Positions 28,487 to 37,504 of a stretch of DNA of 64,000 nucleotides are shown piece after piece. Numbering within the stretch: the stretch's first letter is position 1; every line of letters starts with the position of its first letter. Source of the DNA: Planctomycetia bacterium. GTDB lineage: Bacteria; Planctomycetota; Brocadiia; Brocadiales; Brocadiaceae. The translations under genes were made by a program, and so were the position numbers. The stretch is from positions 1-64,000 of the forward strand of contig JABTVC010000001.1 of the NCBI GenBank assembly GCA_015075005.1, given 5' to 3'. Below the pieces are notes generated by a model. The model saw only the letters and a list, made by a program, of their open reading frames with translations. It was not told the DNA's origin and searched no databases.

Positions 28487-28680
28487 TCATGATTTAGGAG
28501 CCGTCTTTGATTTCCACATCGGCCATTCCACAGAGTGCAAGAAGGGACTGGCAAGCTCCTTTTCCTCTTGCACAACAATCCTTACTGTTTTCCCCACCAA
28601 TTTTTGAGTTTTTCTTTTGCCTCGGGAGAAAGCTCAATGTCACCATCTCCGAGTATCTTTGTCTTGCTTATGACTTCCAT
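28487..28680 (-). pseudogene. AbrB/VapB-type antitoxin, frameshifted
   Basis: The start ATG 28680 follows GGAGGAG. The N-terminus VISKTKILGDGDIELSPEAK is the swapped-hairpin AbrB pattern. A one-base shortage in an A-run near 28592 gives an early TAA; in the next frame VGKTVRIVVQEEKELASPF continues to a TGA at 28487. It belongs with the VapC gene just downstream. Confidence 0.7.
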
Positions 28681-29377
28681 CTTTTTTCTCCTCCATTTTT
28701 ATAAACTTGCGACCTGTCTGCGCCTGCCTGAGAAGTACGTGAGAGTACGTGAGGGTCACCCATTAGAAGGCTTTTGTCAAGCGAAAAAGATTCTCCATAG
28801 CAAAAAATCGCAGATTTTTTGCCTTATCAAATGAAAAAATTATAATGTCCAAAAGCATCTATCCCAATGACCGCACCCGTATTTTCAGGTTTTTTAGTTA
28901 CGGATTATAGAAATCCGCACCAGTCACCCATCCGGTTCAAGGCATTGTTTCGAGGTCGTCTTTTGTGATCGATCTCGTTGCCCCTGGCAAGTATCTGCCC
29001 CAGAAAATCGTTGGTGCCATGCTGTGTCCAATTGTTTGTCACAAACCTGTGGCTCTACGGCCAACCCTTTGTGGCTCGCAGCATAGGCGGACTTTGATGA
29101 TAATGCCTTTCAGACTCCGTTTTATGAATGGAACAGTTTCCCAATCACATCTCATGGATTGATTACCAACCCTTATACCGGTTTACTGTCCCATTCTTTC
29201 ACTCCTTTACATACCTCTACTTCCCTCTTCCTTCATCTCTTTGATCCTGCACTCCTCTCTTCTTGCAATTTTTCCTTTGCCTTTGCTCCTCACATACTCC
29301 CCCGTTAAACATATCTTTTTTTCGGGTGTTGAATAACCCATGAATGGCTTTTTCAATCTGCTTTTAACCGATTTCTT
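28681..29377. other. gene-free stretch left of IS110 gene
   Basis: Contains an AGTACGTGAGGGTC unit (about 28740), the AGAAGGCTTTTGTCAAGCG unit with a small hairpin AAAAAATC/GATTTTTT (28796-28822), and about 500 bases with no recognised gene. Reading on the minus strand of 28960-29160 gives a fragment (LGQILARGNEIDHK) that I cannot assign. The right part may be the 3' non-coding end of the IS110 element, but no end could be defined. Confidence 0.45.
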
Positions 29378-30253
29378 TTAACAGAAAAATCTTTCACCAC
29401 CTCCTCTCTTCCCCATTCCTGATAAAAGTATCATTGCTCTTTTTTCCCTTACTCCTTTCTCTGGTGAGTGGAACAGTTTCCATGTTGTTTGGGTTTTATA
29501 AACCACTTTGTACCTCTTTGGTTCCCTGCTCCACCCAAACCGGTTGATATCTCCGGTCTCAAGCATGATCGTTATCCCTAATATCTTGCCTATCCCCGGC
29601 ACCGTGAGCAGTTCTTCATACGGATATCGTAATTTTACCTCTTTCAGTACGGCCTTTTCTATCCGGTCTATCTGTTCATGGAAAAAGTCTATGACTGCCT
29701 TGTCGCTCTGCACTGCCATTTTGTGGTGTTCATCCGTTAACTGCTCGTTTATTTTTTCTTCGCTCAGTCTCTTCGCATCGTTGACATTCACTTTTCTTCC
29801 GGTATTGCGATTCACCATGCTTTGCAGGCTTAATATGTGCGCCGTCCTGTGCCGTACCAACATCGTTCGCTTTCTCAATAAATCCCTTACTGGCCGTATT
29901 TCTTTCGGATAGATATAGCCTTCCGGCAGTATACCTAATCGCAGCAGATGTGCCAGCCAATAGGAATCCCACGTATCATCCGTATACTTCATGCCAGAGT
30001 ACTGCTGCATTTCCGCAGGATTGGCCAGGTGTACTTTGTATTTCGCCTCCTGTAATCCGTCCACCAACCAATACCAGTTGTACGTCGACTCTACCACGAT
30101 CCCTTGTATCTCCTTCTTAAACGGCTTCAATTCCTTTAATATCACGCCAAGGTCATTGGGGAGTTTCTTCCCAAATATCCGACTGTCTTTCTTATCTATC
30201 ACCCCTATATAACTATTATCCGAATGTAAATCTATTCCTACATAATAACTCAT
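29378..30253 (-). CDS. IS110-family transposase, C-terminus altered
   Basis: A 291-residue reading frame. The DEDD RuvC-like domain shows YVGIDLHSDNSYIGV (first Asp), GIVVESTYNWYWLVDGL (Glu) and KYTDDTWDSYWLAHLLRLG (Asp pair). The C-terminal Transposase_20 part starts correctly with ELLTVPGIGKILGITIMLET and GDINRF, but the next 50 residues are basic and unlike the family, and the conserved serine region expected about 60 residues later is not seen. IS110 transposases are about 330-400 aa, so the gene is probably truncated or recombined at its 3' end. Confidence 0.82.
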   Translation of the reverse strand: MSYYVGIDLHSDNSYIGVIDKKDSRIFGKKLPNDLGVILKELKPFKKEIQGIVVESTYNWYWLVDGLQEAKYKVHLANPAEMQQYSGMKYTDDTWDSYWLAHLLRLGILPEGYIYPKEIRPVRDLLRKRTMLVRHRTAHILSLQSMVNRNTGRKVNVNDAKRLSEEKINEQLTDEHHKMAVQSDKAVIDFFHEQIDRIEKAVLKEVKLRYPYEELLTVPGIGKILGITIMLETGDINRFGWSREPKRYKVVYKTQTTWKLFHSPEKGVREKRAMILLSGMGKRGGGERFFC

Positions 30254-30479
30254 ACATGCTCCTCCTGTTCATCAGCTTTAACAGTTTATTTCACGATGCC
30301 TTTATGATACCATTTGGCATCTGATTGTTATGAGCCTTCTATATGATTATCACATCTTGGAAATGTTAAGCATAAATACAAATCACAAATACCAAATTCC
30401 AATTTATAAAAGGCTATTTGCCGACCTCACTGGCACAACTTTTACGAATACCTGTAACTATCAGTGCCTGTGTCAGCAC
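30254..30479. other. non-coding region upstream of IS110 transposase
   Basis: The 70-100 bases before the transposase start are free of genes and contain small inverted words (GATACCATTTGGCATC). In IS110-group elements the guide (bridge) RNA is encoded between the left end and the transposase. I cannot identify its loops here. From 30363 a short CCAAATN heptamer run begins. Confidence 0.3.
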
Positions 30480-30635
30480 TCACAGCAATTTTTCAATTTC
30501 TTCCATATTCTCTGATATCTCTTTTATGGTATCAACAACCTTATCCACCTCGATTTCCGTTGAACTATAGAGATACCTGATCACACTTTCAAGAAATTTT
30601 AACCCTTCTTCCTCTTCAAAATACTTTTTTGTATC
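30480..30635 (-). pseudogene. C-terminal fragment, possibly Rpn-family nuclease/transposase-like
   Basis: With no start codon, the minus strand reads KKYFEEEEGLKFLESVIRYL, then YSSTEIEVDKVVDTIKEISE and a stop at 30480. The helical pattern resembles the C-terminal domain of Rpn (PD-(D/E)XK recombination-promoting) proteins, but the catalytic part is missing. It abuts the TumE stop, indicating a junction there. Confidence 0.4.
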
Positions 30636-31014
30636 ATGGGGCTAACCGCCTTGCCTCCTCAATAACCTTAAGAATTGAAAGTTCCACAACGCCCACTACC
30701 TTGTCCGGAATATGCTTGTGATGAGGGAAATTCTCAAGACCTGGAAAATGCGGCGTGTTGTCATATCGAAAAACAAGTCTGTTTTGCTCGTCCTGAAAAT
30801 GATAGCGATAGCCAAGACGCTTGGGCTGACCGGCTTCACCAATAACCGCTTCGTTTAGCTCCAGCATGTGTCCCTTCTGGAAGCGCACTCGGCGGCGCAA
30901 GTTCACGACCAGCCGCCACAATCTCCTCTTCGTAACGCTCCACATAGCGCTTTCGCCTGCCGAACTGGTAGATTCAACTTCCATAAGATATCTTGATAGA
31001 TAATCAAGCAACAT
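30634..31014 (-). pseudogene. TumE-type toxin (DUF6516), double frameshift
   Basis: The start at 31014 overlaps the antitoxin stop. The first 15 codons (MLLDYLSRYLMEVEST) and the C-terminal two thirds (GHMLELNEAVI, GYRYHFQDEQNRLVFRYDN, PHFPGLENFPHHKHIPDKV) match TumE/DUF6516 proteins. Between them the open frame is anomalous while another frame encodes GRRKRYVERYEEEIVAAGRE, the expected sequence. Two compensating one-base shifts (near 30965 and 30870) explain this; the encoded 126-residue protein would carry about 30 wrong residues if the sequence is correct. Confidence 0.7.
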
Positions 31015-31233
31015 GCTGCACATGTGCCTCTATTTCACGCCTGATCGCAACATAATGTTGATAATCATTCGCCCATTCGACGAAATCTTCGGAGTCTTCC
31101 GACTGTCCCTTGATAAACTTGTTAAAGAACTCCTCCGATGTCATCCGGTATCGAGTCTCAAAACGCTAAGACGCTTGGCTATAGCGACAAGAGCATCTAC
31201 TGGCGAATCATACTCAATTCTTTGTTTCCTCAT
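31004..31233 (-). pseudogene. TumA-type antitoxin, frameshifted
   Basis: From ATG 31233 (GGAGGGAATATG context) the frame gives MRKQRIEYDSPVDALVAIAK and RLSVL, then is lost at GTTTTGAG, where one T appears to be missing (expected F-E-T-R-Y-R-M). The next frame continues MTSEEFFNKFIKGQSEDSED and EWANDYQHYVAIRREIEAHV to the stop at 31004. The 76-residue sum is an ordinary TumA antitoxin. The same GTTTTGAG lesion occurs in the VapC gene at 28.3 kb. Confidence 0.7.
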
Positions 31234-31875
31234 ATTCCCTCCTTCCGAAACGCCCATTTTTAAGCATAGATATTTTTTCTCACAAATTCAAATGACGATT
31301 ATCAAATTGGGGACACATCCCATTTTTTATAAACTTTGCGAACGGATTTACACAAATACAGAAAATTCAAATGACAAAAACCAAATTTCAAATAATTTCC
31401 AAAATTCAATTTGCAAAGATTGCTTTAAGGGCATCAATTTCTTGCTTGTTTCTTGCCGAAACTACTTTTATCCAGCTTTTACAGGCACTTTTTATAACAG
31501 CTACTCCAGGCTTTCCCTCTCCATTTATATTACAACTTCTTTATAAACTGCTTCTGAGAACCAAGGGGGTCAAATCTTTATCCTCGACAAATCTATTTTT
31601 GTAATTCACCACAGAGACACAAGAGTATTTAGGGTCAGACCTTGAAAATAGAATACACCACTCTTTTAATTTCTTTGCTTATAAAGTAAATGAAAAGTGC
31701 ACTTAAGTGCTCTACCCGCCAGGATATCAGATTATCAGAATAGCAAAGCGGTAAGCGCAAAGAACAGAGATCAAGTCGATTTAGACAGTAATTTATACAA
31801 ATCTACATGAATGAATAAATAGAAGACCCCCTTTTCCTGTTCTCGATATATTTGTCCTCATCTTTTGAATATGTT
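31234..31875. repeat. gene-poor stretch with repeat units and a DUF3368 fragment
   Basis: ATTGGGGACACATCCC motif (about 31305), the ACTTGCGAACGGATTTACAC unit (31330), a heptamer run (31348-31405), a DUF3368 fragment (31415-31556), GGGGGTCAAATCTTTATCC (31565) with CACAGAGACAC, and AGGGTCAGACCTTG (31630). The last 200 bases hold nothing I recognise. Confidence 0.6.
31415..31556 (-). pseudogene. internal fragment of DUF3368 toxin
   Basis: Nearly identical over about 140 bases to 38098-38240 inside the intact DUF3368 gene (codons for KEVVTNGEEKPGVGAIKSAC and SWIKVVSARNKQEIDALRAI), with small deletions. It carries no start or stop of its own and is bordered by repeats on both sides, so it is a moved or left-over piece. 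Confidence 0.75.
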
Positions 31876-32289
31876 CTATTTTTGTTTATATGGATTTATA
31901 ATTTTGAGCCTGTCCTCAATAATTTGCCCACTTTGCATATCTTCTGTATAAAGAATTGCACAATTATTTTCTAATGCAGAAGCAAGTATTAAACTGTCCC
32001 AATAAGAATAGGCATATTTTTTCCTTATTTTCCAACATAATTTTATCGTCGTAAGGTCCGGAATCGAGATATTGTAAATGCTCATAATTTTCTTTATTTT
32101 ATTTTCAATTTCATCAATGTTATGCTTTTGTAACGACACATAAAGTTCGTTTAAGACCTGGGTACTGACGAAAATAAAATTCCCCTTCAACGATTCCATA
32201 AGATGCACCGTCTGATTGTGTTTTTGACTATTATCTTCCAGCAGTGAATATACAAGGATATTCGTATCGATGAAAATTCTATCTCTCAT
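31876..32289 (-). CDS. PIN-domain toxin (VapC-like)
   Basis: A 137-residue PIN protein: RIFIDTNILVYSLLEDNSQK (first Asp), VSTQVLNELYVSLQK (conserved Glu, about 50), AYSYWDSLILASALENNCAI (Asp, about 97) and LYTEDMQSGQ (about 117). All four acidic positions are present, so it is probably an active RNase. It overlaps the upstream antitoxin by 11 bases. Intact. Confidence 0.9.
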   Translation of the reverse strand: MRDRIFIDTNILVYSLLEDNSQKHNQTVHLMESLKGNFIFVSTQVLNELYVSLQKHNIDEIENKIKKIMSIYNISIPDLTTIKLCWKIRKKYAYSYWDSLILASALENNCAILYTEDMQSGQIIEDRLKIINPYKQK

Positions 32290-32485
32290 GCAATTCTTTT
32301 TTGCTGATTTTTTTAATATGCGGTACTCTAACAGGATTCAAGAAAATATCAGGCACTTTTTTAAATAGCTTTAACTCATCGATTTCATGTAAGAATGTCA
32401 CTTCTACTCTTGCTTTTTTCATCAAAGGTTTTTCTTTTAACGTAATTTTCCCTTTTTCATAAATGCCATCTATAGTCTTATGCAT
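32279..32485 (-). CDS. antitoxin partner of PIN toxin
   Basis: A 68-residue protein starting MHKTIDGIYEKGKITLKEKP, a short beta-hairpin pattern similar to AF2212/DUF104 or AbrB-type antitoxins ('G.Y..GkI.L.E.P'), with a basic C-terminus. It precedes and overlaps the toxin as expected for a vapBC-like pair. Confidence 0.72.
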   Translation of the reverse strand: MHKTIDGIYEKGKITLKEKPLMKKARVEVTFLHEIDELKLFKKVPDIFLNPVRVPHIKKISKKELHER

Positions 32486-32690
32486 ATTGCCCTCCCGATA
32501 TTGGTTTGACTTTGGGGTAAAACAGGAACTCTTCCCATTTTCCCAACCCCTTCCAAATGCCCTTAAATAATCTACCTTTAAATCCTTAAACCTTCAAACT
32601 CCGTATTTAATAATTGGTGTAAGTCAATAAAGTTATACTTTGTACTACTATACTACTATCCATCAACTTCTTGTTTTTTATGCGTGTTTT

Positions 32691-33993
32691 TCATGCAGCC
32701 ATTTCCGTAAGCGCTTTAATATCAAGGGCTGAAGCGGTCATCAGCGAACAAGAGAACTTCTGGCCTTTCTCCGTCAAAACATAGCGGTTGGCCCGCGAAA
32801 CTTTGCGGATTAGGCCGTGTGTCCGCAGCAGCTTTATCTGTCGGGTCGTTCGTCCGGAATACTTCTTTTGCTGATCCTTGCCGGCTTGTTCGGATTCCCG
32901 GTAAAGCCACTTACGCAAATCATGGTTACGGAATCCGTTTATAGCGTTTTCACCTTTGGACAGGAACATCAGCATCCGGTAATCATCCTGCTGCCAGGGA
33001 TTCAAACCCCGATACCTCTTGCCCTCTTTGACAACCTTGTTACAAGCGCCGCACACCACTTCCTTAAGTTTCTCCTCTACCTGAGCAGCCGCCAAGGCAT
33101 CCCCATAACGATCATTGCATTGCTGGCTCACCTCACACCGTCGATGAAGATCGCTTACGCCCTTACGCATCTTCTGCCATGACACCGGTTTGCCTTCATC
33201 ATCGTTGGGACGCCGAAAGACCTTAAAGTCCCGCGTATTATTGATCGTTGTCTCAATACGCAAGAGACTGCCACTCTTGTTATACATCTTCACTGAATTA
33301 TAATTCACACTGTGCTTGACCCGTATACCTTCATAGCGTCTTCGATAGTCGCTGATAACCTCATCAGGGGCAACGCCTGCAAGGTTACGCCTACCCAAAT
33401 ACTTCATCACCGAAGGACTGTCGCAAACCCGCATCGCATGATGAACAAACGACGGAAACAATTCCTCCAATGCCTCAACCGATTTAAACATGATGTCCGT
33501 CGCCCACTCCGTCTCGTCCGCCGACCAGTAATACTCCGGTTCCAACGGACGAAGAACCTGCGACAATGCCGGGCAACTGCCCAACGCAAGCCCGTTCAGC
33601 AGCTTCGCCCAGTCAGTCTTAAGCTGCTCATGGAGCAGAACCTGCGCAGCAGCAATATTCTCTATACGCACAAAACAGTTGCCGTCCTTAACATAATCAA
33701 TACCCTGCTTCTGAAGTTGCCGCTCCAGCCAATGACGGCCGTTAAGACAAATGAAGATACCGCACCTCAATGCCCAAATCTCTTGCCCGCGATTCACAAC
33801 TGTCTCGCACCTGTGCCGTAAGCCCTTCGACCCAACCGGAAAAATCCTTAAGCAAAATTCTCGCATGGTTCATGAATGTACCCAGCCCACGCTCACTGGC
33901 AAGCCACCTCAATGTCCCGCGAAAACGAATCCTGTCCAGACCGCTTATTGCACCCTCAATCCTGTCTCGATATAATTCCATCAACTTCTTCAT
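32691..33993 (-). pseudogene. multi-copy-type hypothetical protein with internal deletion
   Basis: The first 80 codons from ATG 33993 (MKKLMELYRDRIEGAISGLD, then FRGTLRWLASERGLGTFMNH) and, in another frame, about 370 codons from ICLNGRHWLERQLQKQGIDY to the C-terminus (winged-helix-like RTTRQIKLLRTHGLIRKV) belong to one family that I have seen as repeated hypothetical genes in environmental bacteria. The segment that normally lies between YLH and ICLNGR, about 100 residues, is missing, and the two parts meet out of frame near 33755. The family may be an uncharacterised mobile-element protein; no function is established. GC content here is visibly higher than in the neighbouring repeats. Confidence 0.6.
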
Positions 33994-34045
33994 TGTAGTG
34001 TCCTCTAAATTGTATGATTACTATTTACGAGGATACTACTATACC

Positions 34046-34285
34046 TTATAATAGACCAAAATTCATATTTTGGTTGCGGCCAAAGGCCGCGCCAGGATAT
34101 TCCCTGTACCACCCCACAAAACTCTTAATCCCTTCTTCAACAGACGTTTCAGGTTTAAACCCTACATCTTTGAGGAAATCATCCACATCCGCATATGTTG
34201 CAGTTACATCGTCTTGCTGAATAGGTAAAAGATTTTTTACCGCCTTCTTGCCAAGATAATTTTCTAATACTTCAATAAATCTCAT
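34046..34285 (-). pseudogene. C-terminal fragment of NAD-dependent nucleotide-sugar epimerase
   Basis: Codons for MRFIEVLENYLGKKAVKNLL, then DVTATYADVDDFLKDVGFKP and EEGIKSFVGWYREYPG match the C-terminus of UDP-glucuronate 4-epimerase-like SDR proteins. The Rossmann domain is missing. The start overlaps the stop of the DUF5615 toxin (ATGA-like), which must be fortuitous. The last 10 codons drift into unrelated sequence. Confidence 0.75.
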
Positions 34286-34653
34286 GCTGTCCTAATCCAC
34301 TTTGCACGTTTCTCTGATAATATTACTAAGCGATCTTTAAACTGTTCACTTTTATGATTGTGTAAAAATTGCGTAAGTAGTTTAATTACTTTCTTTGAAG
34401 TAGTTGGATTTACTTTGATCCTAATAACCCCTGGATGATTACTTAACGGTAATACTACCCAATCACCGAAATGTTCATCAAGGGTGATTAAAATACGGTC
34501 TTCGGATACTGCTTTTTCCAAAATCTGGAGATCATCTGCTCTTGCGAAACCTGTCTCTGAAGCACGCAACACATTAAATCCTTGTTCACGCAAAGCTTGC
34601 GCAACTTCCAGTTTAAACATTTGATCCACATAAAGCTTTAGTGATTTAGACAT
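34282..34653 (-). CDS. DUF5615 PIN-like toxin
   Basis: A 123-residue protein: SLKLYVDQMFKLEVAQALRE (N-terminal Asp), VLRASETGFARADDLQILEK (about 28-47) and ILITLDEHFGDWVVLPL (Asp, about 75) are the DUF5615 pattern, a reduced PIN-like nuclease fold. Overlaps the DUF433 gene by 8 bases. Intact; reference for the deleted relatives at 24.3 and 41.1 kb. Confidence 0.82.
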   Translation of the reverse strand: MSKSLKLYVDQMFKLEVAQALREQGFNVLRASETGFARADDLQILEKAVSEDRILITLDEHFGDWVVLPLSNHPGVIRIKVNPTTSKKVIKLLTQFLHNHKSEQFKDRLVILSEKRAKWIRTA

Positions 34654-34876
34654 TAATTGCTTCTAATTCTATATTGTCAAGAAGTACCTTTGCATACCGT
34701 AAGGCGGCATGGATATCTTCGCTTGTCAACTCAGGATACCCCTCAAGTATAGACTGCCATGATTCACCCTCTGCTATGTGATCGAGAATAACCGACACAG
34801 GTATTCGTGTACCTTTAATCACTGGTTTCCCATTGCATATTTTTGGACTAAATTCTATTTTATCATATAAATCCAT
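34646..34876 (-). CDS. DUF433 antitoxin
   Basis: A 76-residue protein from ATG 34876 with AGGAGGGGG 6 bases upstream. KIEFSPKICNGKPVIKGTRI, PVSVILDHIAEGESWQSILE and YPELTSEDIHAALRYAKVLL form the whole DUF433 winged helix-turn-helix. Partner of the following DUF5615 toxin. Confidence 0.88.
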   Translation of the reverse strand: MDLYDKIEFSPKICNGKPVIKGTRIPVSVILDHIAEGESWQSILEGYPELTSEDIHAALRYAKVLLDNIELEAINV

Positions 34877-34906
34877 TGATACCCCCTCCTGATAATTTAA
34901 AAACAC

Positions 34907-35670
34907 GAAAATTATTTTCCATATATTTTATACCATTCTACAAAATGTTTTATGACAAATTGGGGACACATCATTTTTTATAAACTTGCGAACGGATTTA
35001 CACAAATACAGAAAAATTCCAAATGACAAAAACCAAATAACAAATAATATCCAAAATATGAAATACCAAAACGCAAATAACAAATCCCAAATAAATCACA
35101 AAATCCAATTTCCAAAATTCCAACCTTTATTCTGACTTTGCAAGTATAGAAGAGAATATCTTCTTTAACTCAATCGCTTCATTATGAAGCGCCATTTCTT
35201 CTTGCCTGTACCTTTCATCATTAGTCTCTACAATTAGCCTCAACCAATTGTTTTACGTAAAGAGCAACGTTTTTGGAAACTGAAATGTCCTCTCTTCAAG
35301 ATCGTATTGTTTGAAATTTCGGTTTTCATTCATTGAATTTATTTGTTATTTGGATATTGTAGTTTGGTGCTTTTCAAATAATTCACAAAATATAAAATAC
35401 CAAAACTCAAATAACAAATCCCAAATAAATCACAAAATCAATTTCCAAAATTCCAATTTAATAATTACTCAACGCAAAGACGCAAAGACGCAAAGAACGC
35501 AAAGAAAACAGATTATTTTAGCCACAGATGGATTCTGTACGATAACCTTTGGTTTCCCTACAGAGCAGGCACAAATTTACACAAATATTTTAAAGCACAA
35601 ATACACGGATTAACACAGATAAAAATAAATTTCAAATAATTACTAAATTACAACTTCTCAATAATACATT
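34907..35670. repeat. repeat-rich gene-free stretch
   Basis: ATTGGGGACACATCATTTT (34958) and ACTTGCGAACGG (34983) units, heptamer arrays at about 35010-35125 and 35380-35460, ACGCAAAGACGCAAAG run (35470-35505), a GTACGATAACCTTTGGTTTC unit (35536, also 38.91 and 43.01 kb) and a four-helix-bundle remnant (listed). No intact gene. Confidence 0.75.
35127..35333 (-). pseudogene. internally deleted four-helix-bundle gene, remnant 2
   Basis: Same structure and same deletion junction as 21924-22129: start codons NENRNFKQYDLEERTFQF joined to WLRLIVETNDERYRQEEMAL and EAIELKKIFSSILAKSE. A further base is lost in the T-run near 35270. Identical junctions show that the deleted form was copied after the deletion. 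Confidence 0.75.
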
Positions 35671-36123
35671 TTACTTCGGAGACTTTTTTAACGGATTAAA
35701 AACCTTGGCGCCAATATACTCTGCAACCTTGCAAAGGTTTTCATCCGCAGAAACAAAAAGCCAGGCACTTTCAGAAACCAAACTAAAACATCAGAGATGT
35801 AATGCATCCAATGTTCTAAGCCCATGTTCCTTGCCGTGTCTTTTTAACAAGTCTTCTGCCTCTTGAACAATTGCATGACTTATGGGTTCGATATTGAAAC
35901 GAGCGAGTTCTGCTTCAAATCCGTCAATTGCTTCAGCTAACGAATTTTCATTTATTTCTCTACCTCTAAACCTTCTATGTAAAACACTGATAAACTCCAG
36001 TGTAGCCAATTCCAAAATCCAAGGTTCGTTCTCTTGTGAATTTAACAGGTCGGTAACCGCTTCCGTGCCCTCTTCATTATGGAAGAATTTTGCAAGCGCC
36101 GAGGTATCAAAGAATAGAATCAT
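35671..36123 (-). pseudogene. PIN-domain toxin with in-frame TGA
   Basis: Residues 1-110: MILFFDTSALAKFFHNEEGT (first Asp), then LATLEFISVLHRRF (Glu) and GLRTLDALHL (Asp). A TGA at 35791-35793 then interrupts, but the same frame continues with CFSLVSESAWLFVSADENLC, KVAEYIGAKVFNP to a TAA at 35671, the expected PIN end with the fourth acidic residue (SADENL). The total would be 150 aa. Overlaps the upstream antitoxin by ATGA. Confidence 0.8.
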
Positions 36124-36335
36124 ATCCTATCTTCTCTCAGTAATTTTATATCCTCACTCAACGACCCTTTACATTGCTTTAAAGCCTTCCTAACCCTCAG
36201 ATAGGCTGGTTCCCCCTCTCTGCTCTCACGTTTTCTATCCCTCGCTTTCAAGGAAATTATCATTTCATACACTGTCATCAATTCAGAAGGGCCCAATGAT
36301 TCAAGTTCTTTTATTGTCTGTTCTTTTATTTTCAT
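36120..36335 (-). CDS. antitoxin partner of PIN toxin
   Basis: A 71-residue helical, highly charged protein (MKIKEQTIKELESLGPSELM at the start, EDIKLLREDRI at the end). The stop overlaps the start of the PIN gene. Family not recognised with certainty; the role follows from pairing. Confidence 0.65.
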   Translation of the reverse strand: MKIKEQTIKELESLGPSELMTVYEMIISLKARDRKRESREGEPAYLRVRKALKQCKGSLSEDIKLLREDRI

Positions 36336-36671
36336 TTAAATACCTCCCAACAAATAATGGTATTGCCGTGTTCATGACGTCTAAAGTATTTGGGGTCAAA
36401 AGTATTTGGTGCGTAATGGTGCGTAATGGGGTCAAACCTTCCTTATTCAATTATCATTCCCTTCAATTTCTGACTAATTATTTTTGCCACGAAAGCATAA
36501 AGACACAAACGGATAAAAAGAAATTCCAAATGACAAGCACCAAATTTCAAATAATTTCCAAAATATTAAATAACAAAACTCAAATACCAAAACTCAAATA
36601 ACAAATCCCAAATAAATCCACAAAATCCAATTTCCAAAATTCCAATATTTATATACAAACTTTAAATTACC
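36336..36671. repeat. repeat-only stretch
   Basis: GGGGTCAAAAGTATTTGG and GGGGTCAAACCTTCC motifs (36391 and 36427), the TTCAATTATCATTCCC unit, GCATAAAGACACAAACGG and a CCAAATN heptamer array (about 36520-36655). No gene seen. Confidence 0.7.
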
Positions 36672-36821
36672 TTAATAAACTTCATCATGTGTGCCAATTC
36701 CTATCAGGAAAATGTCTTCTTCTTTCTGAGTTTCACTTTTTACAAAATCAAATATTATCCTCAGGTCATAACCTACACTACATGCCCTTGTAAATGATTT
36801 ACTCCAAATGAGTGTTCTCAT
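36672..36821 (-). CDS. YafQ/RelE-like toxin reduced by an in-frame internal deletion
   Basis: An open frame of only 49 codons. It begins MRTLIWSKSFTRA, the N-terminal strand-helix of YafQ/RelE-type toxins, and passes directly into CSVGYDLRIIFDFVKSE and EEDIFLIGIGTHDEVY, the C-terminal sheet with the usual 'IGtHDEvY' end. Normal members are about 88-92 residues; about 40 residues (second helix and loop) are missing, exactly in frame. The start overlaps the antitoxin stop. It is probably inactive, but is translated as a mini-protein that might still bind the antitoxin. Confidence 0.78.
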   Translation of the reverse strand: MRTLIWSKSFTRACSVGYDLRIIFDFVKSETQKEEDIFLIGIGTHDEVY

Positions 36822-37045
36822 GGAGAGAACTCTTTCATTAAATCAGCGACTGTGCCTTTTTTTATCTCACCTCTTGCATATTCTGCTCGCGCTTCTTTAA
36901 TATTACTCGCTAGTTGCTGTCGTTTTTGTTCCGTTAATCTATGACGAATAATATCAATAAGATATTCCTGCTGATGTTCAGGTAATGACTCAATAATTTC
37001 TATAGCTTCCTGAAAGGTTATATTTTGCCGGTTAGAAATAGACAT
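36818..37045 (-). CDS. antitoxin partner of YafQ-like toxin
   Basis: A 75-residue protein: MSISNRQNITFQEAIEIIES, LPEHQQEYLIDIIRHRL and EIKKGTVADLMKEFSP. This helical layout, with a C-terminal 'GTv.dLmkEf' tail, is common in antitoxins before YafQ-like toxins. GGAGGATTTTAAAA lies before its ATG. Intact. Confidence 0.72.
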   Translation of the reverse strand: MSISNRQNITFQEAIEIIESLPEHQQEYLIDIIRHRLTEQKRQQLASNIKEARAEYARGEIKKGTVADLMKEFSP

Positions 37046-37204
37046 TTTTTAAAATCCTCCTTCTTTCAAACGGTTAAAAGGGAGTACGCGAGGGTCCATC
37101 TTAAATGTTAAACAAATGCTCCCCGTGACGAATAATATCCAAAATGTGAAATACCAAATTGCAAAAACCAAATTCCAAATAATTTCCAAATTCTAAATCC
37201 CAAA
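37046..37204. repeat. short repeat block
   Basis: AGTACGCGAGGGTC with CATCTTAAATGTTAAAC (37083-37115), the same unit as at 21.57 and 39.47 kb, followed by a CCAAATN heptamer run up to the next gene. Confidence 0.65.
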
Positions 37205-37504
37205 CTACGGTAATTCCGGGGGCACCTTACTTATTTCAACCGAAAAACCGTTCATAATCATCATGACTACCAACCCAGTCCAGAACCATGTCACGGTATC
37301 ATTGTCCATGATGCCTATGGCCCGGTATCCAAGCGTCACCCGAACCGACCAGATATTCTCCGGCTTATTGATGCACTTAAAACGCAACGACGGATGGAAA
37401 GGGTACTCCGACCAAAGACAGTATGCCTTCTTTGCCCTTGTTCTGATATCCGGCGTAAGTTTGCCGTAATGTTCCCAGAAAGACGGCAGTGTCGCTGATT
37501 TCAT
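37205..37504 (-). CDS. RelE/HigB-like toxin, C-terminus probably shifted
   Basis: A 99-residue protein: PSFWEHYGKLTPDIRTRAKK, SLRFKCINKPENIWSVRVTL and GYRAIGIMDNDTVTWFW follow the pattern of HigB/ParE-like toxins that normally end 'W.G.HdeYer'. In the next frame the sequence reads VGSHDDYERFFG and stops, so a small length change near 37270 seems to have replaced the native end with about 20 foreign residues. Coupled to the antitoxin by overlap. Confidence 0.72.
   Translation of the reverse strand: MKSATLPSFWEHYGKLTPDIRTRAKKAYCLWSEYPFHPSLRFKCINKPENIWSVRVTLGYRAIGIMDNDTVTWFWTGLVVMMIMNGFSVEISKVPPELP

Noticed and set aside
28860..29160. Coding remnant left of the IS110 gene
   Set aside because: Short minus-strand fragments (TGAVIGIDAFG, LGQILARGNE) could not be tied to any family.
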